Translations under genes and position numbers: made by a program
Assembly: GCA_013178095.1 (NCBI GenBank)
Contig: JABLXK010000013.1
Span: 1 to 64,000, forward strand
Source of the DNA: Anaerolineae bacterium
Lineage (GTDB): Bacteria > Chloroflexota > Anaerolineae > Anaerolineales > Anaerolineaceae
Length of the DNA stretch: 64,000 bases
Direction: 5' to 3'
Shown here: positions 59,736 to 64,000 of the stretch, one piece after another
Layout of the letters: each line of letters opens with the position of its first letter
Numbering within the stretch: the stretch's first letter is position 1
Notes under the pieces: model-generated
What the model was told of the DNA's origin: nothing
The model's database searches: none
Seen by the model: only the letters and a program-made list of their open reading frames with translations

Positions 59736-60641
59736 TCACTCGGTAACAATCACTGCCGGTCCGTTGACCTGTGAACGCTGCACCACCAGGATGCCGGCCA
59801 GGCAGACCAAAGCGCCCAACAACTGCAGGGCGGAGGGGATTTCATTCAGAATCACGATTCCCAACAGCGTGGTCACCACCGGCTGGCCGACCAGCGCCAC
59901 AGAAACGACCGCGGCCGGCAATTTTTCCACAGCCTGGTTGATCAACAGGTAGCCGATTACCTGCGACGTGAGCGCCATGAGAAAGATCATCAGCAGACTT
60001 TTACCCGGCAGCGGCTGATTGAACAAACCGGCGGCAAGCGCAACCAGCAGCATTCCTAGCGCGCCGCTGACCGTTTCCAACCAGGTATAGCGCAGGCTGG
60101 ACATATACCTGCGCGCTTCTTTTGTGATGAGGACGTAGACCGCGTATGAGATTCCGGACGCGACGCCGATCAGGTTGCCCGTAGTTTGCACGCTGGCGCC
60201 ATAGATCACGTCCCAGCCAATCATCAAGCCCGCTCCGCCGAGGGCAACCAGCAATCCCAGCCAAAATCGCCCCGGTTGCCTTTCCTTGAATAACATCCAG
60301 CTCAACAGGCCAACCCAAACCGGCGCGGTATTATCCAGCAGGGTGACCGCCGAGGCAGTCGTGTAATTCAGAGCCGAGCACCACAAGCCGAGGTTAAGTG
60401 CGAGAACCAGCCCGCCCAGTATGCCCCATTTCAAACCGTTTCCACCCGGCAGGACTTTTTCGTCGCGCGGTTTCAGAAATACCGCTGGCAGGCTGAGCAT
60501 GGCGCCGGCAAACACTAACCGGTAAAAACCCACCAGCACGCCGTTGGCATGCACGTATTTAACGAACATCGGGCCGGTTCCTAATAAAAGGACTCCCAGC
60601 GCGATCAAGAGCAAAGCTTTTTTAGTCTCGGATTTTTTCAT
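59736..60641 (-). CDS. EamA-family (DMT) transporter
   Basis: A 301-residue protein with ten predicted helices in two repeats, of the drug/metabolite transporter superfamily: GVLLLGTGPMFVKYVHANG, LDNTAPVWVGLLSWMLFKE and SQVIGYLLINQAVEKLPAAVVS. Substrate unknown. It is divergent to the 60799 gene. Confidence 0.88.
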   Translation of the reverse strand: MKKSETKKALLLIALGVLLLGTGPMFVKYVHANGVLVGFYRLVFAGAMLSLPAVFLKPRDEKVLPGGNGLKWGILGGLVLALNLGLWCSALNYTTASAVTLLDNTAPVWVGLLSWMLFKERQPGRFWLGLLVALGGAGLMIGWDVIYGASVQTTGNLIGVASGISYAVYVLITKEARRYMSSLRYTWLETVSGALGMLLVALAAGLFNQPLPGKSLLMIFLMALTSQVIGYLLINQAVEKLPAAVVSVALVGQPVVTTLLGIVILNEIPSALQLLGALVCLAGILVVQRSQVNGPAVIVTE

Positions 60642-60798
60642 TAGAATCTGGTTTTCGTATGCGATTGAAGCCGAATTTTACCCGAAATCCCCTGAAAACG
60701 TTGAAATTGCCGCCGACGCAAAGGCCGCAGGGTTGGTTTTACGGATATAATTGCAGTTTCACCAACTGAAGTTTTCATTCATCAATACGGAGTTCCGA

Positions 60799-61437
60799 AT
60801 GTCCTTCTTAAATATTTCCTCTCCCAAAGAGCGAGAAAGTGTCATGGCTTTATACCATTCCGACGGCGCTCTGGACCTGATCGCGGGCGCGGTTCTGTTG
60901 AACCTCGGTTTGGATTTGCTGAACGAATCCCCGACCACATCCTTGTTTACCTGGATCCCGGTCTTGCTCTATTCTTCTATTAAAAACCGTTTTACTTTGC
61001 CGCGTCTTAACTACGACGCTCTCAAGGCCGACGAGAAAATTGTGCGCAGCTGGACAGCGCAAACAGCCGTGGGGCTGGCAATTACGCTGCTGGTGCTTGG
61101 CACCGTGATCGTTGGCGATCCCTTAAACATAAAAACCATGATCAACCTGCCTTTTCAGGGGAACATCATGAGCCTGGCGTTCGCGCTGCTGGGCGGTTTG
61201 GCCGCGTTGCTGGCCGCCTGGTTGATCCCGATCAAGCGATTCTATCTCTATGCCGGGATCATCTTCTTTTCCGGGATAACCAGTTATTTCTTTCTGCCCA
61301 TATCCATACCGGTATTCATTTCAGCGGCTGTGATGGTTGTGATCGGTTTCAAGCTAACCATGAAATTCAATACCCAATATCCCGATCCGGACAAACCCGA
61401 TAAACCGATCGACGTGAAAGAGAAAAAGAAAAAATGA
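60799..61437 (+). CDS. Membrane protein of unknown function, 212 residues
   Basis: The product has a soluble N-terminus (SFLNISSPKERESVMALYHSDGAL), then about five or six helices including LVAGAVLLNLGLDLL and LITSYFFLPISIPVFI, and a Lys-rich C-terminus. ATG 60799 follows GGAGTTCCG; an earlier frame start is rejected for lack of an RBS. It is coupled by ATGA to the next transporter gene. Confidence 0.75.
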   Translation: MSFLNISSPKERESVMALYHSDGALDLIAGAVLLNLGLDLLNESPTTSLFTWIPVLLYSSIKNRFTLPRLNYDALKADEKIVRSWTAQTAVGLAITLLVLGTVIVGDPLNIKTMINLPFQGNIMSLAFALLGGLAALLAAWLIPIKRFYLYAGIIFFSGITSYFFLPISIPVFISAAVMVVIGFKLTMKFNTQYPDPDKPDKPIDVKEKKKK

Positions 61438-62339
61438 AATCAAAGAACTGGGCTGTTCTATGGTTCCTTGGACTGATCTGGGGAACCTCGTTTTTGTGGA
61501 TCAAGGTCGCGGTGGCCGACGTCACCCCGTTGGTATTGGTCGGCTTTCGCACGTTATTCGCCTCGCTGGGTTTGGGGGCAATCGTCTTTTATTACCGTAA
61601 GATCATGCCGAGTTGGGAAGTATTGCGTTCCAAGCTGCCGGTTTTCATCGTGCTGGCGTTATGCAATATCTCCATTCCCTGGGCTTTGATCTCGTGGGGC
61701 GAGCAATATGTCAATTCGGGCATTGCCTCCATCATCAACAGCGCCATGCCGCTTTTTACCATCATCATCGCACCCCTGATGATCGCGGATGAACGCATCA
61801 CCTTACCCAAATTGGCCGGTTTGCTGACCGGTTTTGCCGGCGTGGTGATCCTGATGCTGCCGAACGTAAAAGAAGGCTGGAGTTCAGGGCTGCTCGGCAT
61901 GGGAGCCTGCCTGCTGGCGACGGTTTTTTATGCATTCGCGGCCGTCTACGCGCGCAAGAACAGCGGCGGGCTGCCTCCGCAGCTGCAAGCCGGTCTGCAA
62001 TTGAGCCTCGGTTCGCTGTTCATCTGGATTGCGGTTTTCGCCACCGAGGGAATGCCCGCGCTGCCCACCCAGCCGGTCACTTGGCTGGCGCTGGTCTGGC
62101 TGGGGCTGCTCGGTTCATGCCTGGCTTACATTTTGTATTTCTACCTGCTGCACCAGATCGGCCCCACACGCACATCTACTACCACTTACATTTCCCCGCT
62201 GGTGGGGGTGGTGCTGGGTGTGATCTTCCTGGGCGAATCCCTGCACTGGCAAACCTTCCTGGGCGCAGCCTTGATCCTCTCCGGCATCTTTATGGTCAAT
62301 ATGAAGAGAAAAGAGCAGGAAATCATCGTAGCGGAGTAA
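61434..62339 (+). CDS. EamA-family (DMT) transporter
   Basis: A 301-residue protein: WFLGLIWGTSFLWIKVAVADVTPL, YVNSGIASIINSAMPLFTIIIAP (the first EamA repeat), and LSGSLFIWIAVF-like second-repeat elements ending with SPLVGVVLGVIFLGESLHWQTFLG. ATGA overlap with the upstream gene. Terminator after the gene. Substrate unknown. Confidence 0.9.
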   Translation: MKSKNWAVLWFLGLIWGTSFLWIKVAVADVTPLVLVGFRTLFASLGLGAIVFYYRKIMPSWEVLRSKLPVFIVLALCNISIPWALISWGEQYVNSGIASIINSAMPLFTIIIAPLMIADERITLPKLAGLLTGFAGVVILMLPNVKEGWSSGLLGMGACLLATVFYAFAAVYARKNSGGLPPQLQAGLQLSLGSLFIWIAVFATEGMPALPTQPVTWLALVWLGLLGSCLAYILYFYLLHQIGPTRTSTTTYISPLVGVVLGVIFLGESLHWQTFLGAALILSGIFMVNMKRKEQEIIVAE

Positions 62340-62366
62340 TCCGCCTCCCCCAAGAATCCTGTCCGG

Positions 62367-62399
62367 GCAGGTCTGTTCAAGTATCAGACCTGCTTTTTT
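62367..62399 (+). terminator. Terminator of the 60799-62339 pair
   Basis: GCAGGTCTG pairs with CAGACCTGC, directly followed by six T. Confidence 0.9.
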
Positions 62400-62427
62400 A
62401 TTGCGGCCTAATTCATATAATATAAAC

Positions 62428-63165
62428 ATGCTATTGAAATCAGCCAGTGAGGCGCGCGCTTTTGGGAAAAAGGTTGCCGAGGAGTTATCCTGCCGGGACG
62501 CTTTTTCCGCGCTTGAACTGTTAAATGAAATCCTGTCGGAACGCACATCCTTCCGCCTGTTGGATCTCGTTGGAGCAGAACTGAATTCGGCTGCGCAAAA
62601 CGAGGAGGATGAATTGCTGCAAGCGGTTGCCGGTCGACGCAGCGAAGGCGGTTGGGTGGTGATCGCTTCCGCCCTGCGCGCGCGCCTGCCGCTGGGCGTG
62701 CATGAGCCTCTGGAAGCCGCCCGCCGATTTATCATCCAGGCCGGCATCTGGTACGGCTGCGATTCCATCGCGGAGCGCGTACCGGGGCAGGCCCTGGTCG
62801 ACTATTTCGGTGCCAGCCTTGATTGCCTGGCTGACTGGCGTAGCGATCCCGATCACTGGGTGCGGCGCGCCGCGGGCGTGGCCGGCCATTTCTGGTTCAA
62901 ACGCGCCAATGGCGATGCCGGGCTGGAGAGCCAGGCCGGCTGCTTGCTGGAATTTTATAGCCCGATGCTGTCTGAACGCGACTATGAAGCCGCCAAAGGG
63001 GTCGGTTGGGCGTTGAAAACCGCCGGGCGTTATTATCCCCGAATGGCGGCCGATTGGCTGGAGCGGGAAATGCTGGCGAAAAACAACCCGCCCGCCGCTG
63101 TTATCCGCCGCAAAGCCCTGCTTTACCTGCCGCCAGAACTAAAAAGGAATTTCGCGAAATCCTGA
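62428..63165 (+). CDS. AlkD-like HEAT-repeat DNA alkylation repair protein
   Basis: A 245-residue, all-helical protein with HEAT-like repeats: EILSERTSFRLLDLVGAEL, WVRRAAGVAGHFWFKRA, and a final WLEREMLAKNNPPAAVIRRKALLYLP. This resembles AlkD-type DNA glycosylases. ATG 62428 is used; an earlier TTG lacks support. Its TGA overlaps the ATG of the radical-SAM gene by one base (TGATG), so both are coupled, consistent with a joint repair role. Confidence 0.75.
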   Translation: MLLKSASEARAFGKKVAEELSCRDAFSALELLNEILSERTSFRLLDLVGAELNSAAQNEEDELLQAVAGRRSEGGWVVIASALRARLPLGVHEPLEAARRFIIQAGIWYGCDSIAERVPGQALVDYFGASLDCLADWRSDPDHWVRRAAGVAGHFWFKRANGDAGLESQAGCLLEFYSPMLSERDYEAAKGVGWALKTAGRYYPRMAADWLEREMLAKNNPPAAVIRRKALLYLPPELKRNFAKS

Positions 63166-64000
63166 TGGGACGCAAAGCAGTCTTTCTGCCCTATCGGGCG
63201 CGCAGCGTGCTGAACAAGCACAAATACCCCGACCATTGGTTTTGGACGCGCTACACCGTTTATCCGTACATCGGCTGCCAACATGGCTGCGAATTTTGCT
63301 ACTGCCGCGAAAGAAAATACGCGCCTTACGAGGACATTGCTGATTTTCCTTACGTGATCAAGATCAAAGAGAACGCGCCCGACCTGCTGCGCAAGGCGTT
63401 GGCCAAAGTCCCGCGCGATACCATCGCCGTGGGCGACTACCAGCCGCTGGAGCGCAAGTTCGGAATTTCGCGCCGCCTGCTGGAAGTCTGCCTGGATATG
63501 GATTTCCCCGTCTTCATGCTGGAGCGTTCGCCGTTGGTGCTGCGCGACCTGGACCTGATCGGGGAGATCAACCGTAAATCGCACGCCTCTGTGCTCTTCA
63601 GCCTGATCCACACTGCGCAAACTCCTCAGGCCGAAATTATCGACCGCATGGAGCATTTGGCGCCACGGCCGCAGGCGCGGCTGGATGCGATGTGCACACT
63701 TGCCAAAGCGGGCATCACTACCGGCATCTGCTTCATGCCCATCCTGCCGGGGCTGTGCGATACGCCTGAAAATATCGAACTGGTTATCCGCCAAACCGCC
63801 GATGCCGGCGGACGGTTCGTGCTGGCCGCGCCGCTGACGCTGGCTGACCAGCAAAAGACCTATTTCATGCAATACCTGCAAGTCCATCACCCCGGGCTGC
63901 TCCCGCTCTACCGGCAGCTCTACCCGGACAAGAGCTATGGCCCGCAGGGGGATGCCTGGTTGAAGGTCGGGCGGCTGGTGCGCGAGATATGCCTGAAGGT
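63165..64000 (+). CDS. Radical SAM protein, spore-photoproduct-lyase-like, partial at right edge
   Basis: The open frame runs from ATG 63165 to the end of the window without a stop (about 278 codons). It has the radical-SAM cluster motif CQHGCEFCYCRE (C-x3-C-x2-C, residues about 42-49), the AVGDYQPLERKFGISRRLLEVC segment and SVLFSLIHTAQTPQ. The pattern fits the Rv2578c/SplB-like family, which act on DNA or other substrates. The C-terminal part is missing because of the window edge, not because of a lesion. Confidence 0.82.
   Translation, partial: MGRKAVFLPYRARSVLNKHKYPDHWFWTRYTVYPYIGCQHGCEFCYCRERKYAPYEDIADFPYVIKIKENAPDLLRKALAKVPRDTIAVGDYQPLERKFGISRRLLEVCLDMDFPVFMLERSPLVLRDLDLIGEINRKSHASVLFSLIHTAQTPQAEIIDRMEHLAPRPQARLDAMCTLAKAGITTGICFMPILPGLCDTPENIELVIRQTADAGGRFVLAAPLTLADQQKTYFMQYLQVHHPGLLPLYRQLYPDKSYGPQGDAWLKVGRLVREICLK

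Noticed and set aside
63123-63890. A 255-codon minus-strand frame at the right edge
   Set aside because: Antisense shadow of the radical-SAM gene, which has its CxxxCxxC motif in the plus frame.

Overview
The window looks like a chromosomal segment of a Chloroflexota bacterium, most likely of the Anaerolineae type. This is an inference from several things seen together: substrate-binding lipoproteins with a long Ala/Glu/Pro-rich spacer after the lipobox, paired BMP-type nucleoside ABC transporters, a GH3-like adenylating protein, a DUF5317-like protein, an Os1348/NHLP-like small protein, and moderate GC content. No rRNA, tRNA, CRISPR array, phage or intact insertion sequence was seen.

Layout. 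1-3.6 kb: REP-like palindromes, a 56-residue membrane protein, a B3/B4-domain protein, a cold-shock protein, a GyrI-like protein and a secreted protein. 3.7-7.4 kb: an iron-uptake operon (DtxR-like regulator fused to FeoA, stand-alone FeoA, and FeoB split into two genes) preceded by two DtxR-box-like repeats. 7.4-8.7 kb: an Fsr-like MFS transporter. 8.7-17.6 kb: nucleoside operon 1 (LacI-type regulator, BMP lipoprotein, ABC ATPase, two permeases, amidohydrolase, nucleoside hydrolase, pyruvate-kinase-C-like domain). 17.7-25.2 kb: a Cys/Met-metabolism PLP enzyme, PAS protein, acetyltransferase, YcaQ-like glycosylase, an MBOAT/SGNH O-acylation pair and a uridine-phosphorylase-like enzyme. 25.4-29.3 kb: an ABC-2 exporter and an alpha/beta hydrolase. 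29.4-42.5 kb: nucleoside locus 2 (second BMP ABC transporter, amidohydrolase, four nucleoside phosphorylases arranged A-B-MFS-A'-B', nucleoside hydrolase, adenine-deaminase-like enzyme). 42.7-51.2 kb: proton-pumping pyrophosphatase, two unknown proteins, a PadR/MFS pair, a YvlD-like protein, a GNAT protein and a GPH-type symporter. 51.4-53.9 kb: an unusual small-peptide locus. 54-64 kb: a short GH3-like protein, two paralogous membrane proteins, a lipoprotein hydrolase, a GT39-like membrane glycosyltransferase, two EamA transporters, an AlkD-like HEAT protein and a radical-SAM protein cut by the right edge.

How the genes work together. The two nucleoside loci form a complete import and salvage route. 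BMP lipoproteins deliver nucleosides to four-gene ABC importers, hydrolases and phosphorylases release the base, and amidohydrolase and adenine-deaminase-type enzymes deaminate base or nucleoside. Both binding-protein genes are separated from their ATPase gene by a hairpin, and both carry the same Shine-Dalgarno-like motif about 70 bases upstream of the real start.

The best candidate for something undescribed is at 51447-53870. Four micro-genes encode exactly the same 28-residue, signal-peptide-like product, and every base difference between the copies is synonymous. They are interleaved with an Os1348-like (NHLP-type) small protein, a possible Cys-containing 43-residue peptide and an 81-residue protein, followed by a BY-kinase-like P-loop protein whose Walker A lysine and Walker B aspartate are both replaced. 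This suggests a secreted peptide system, but its function is not known from the sequence.
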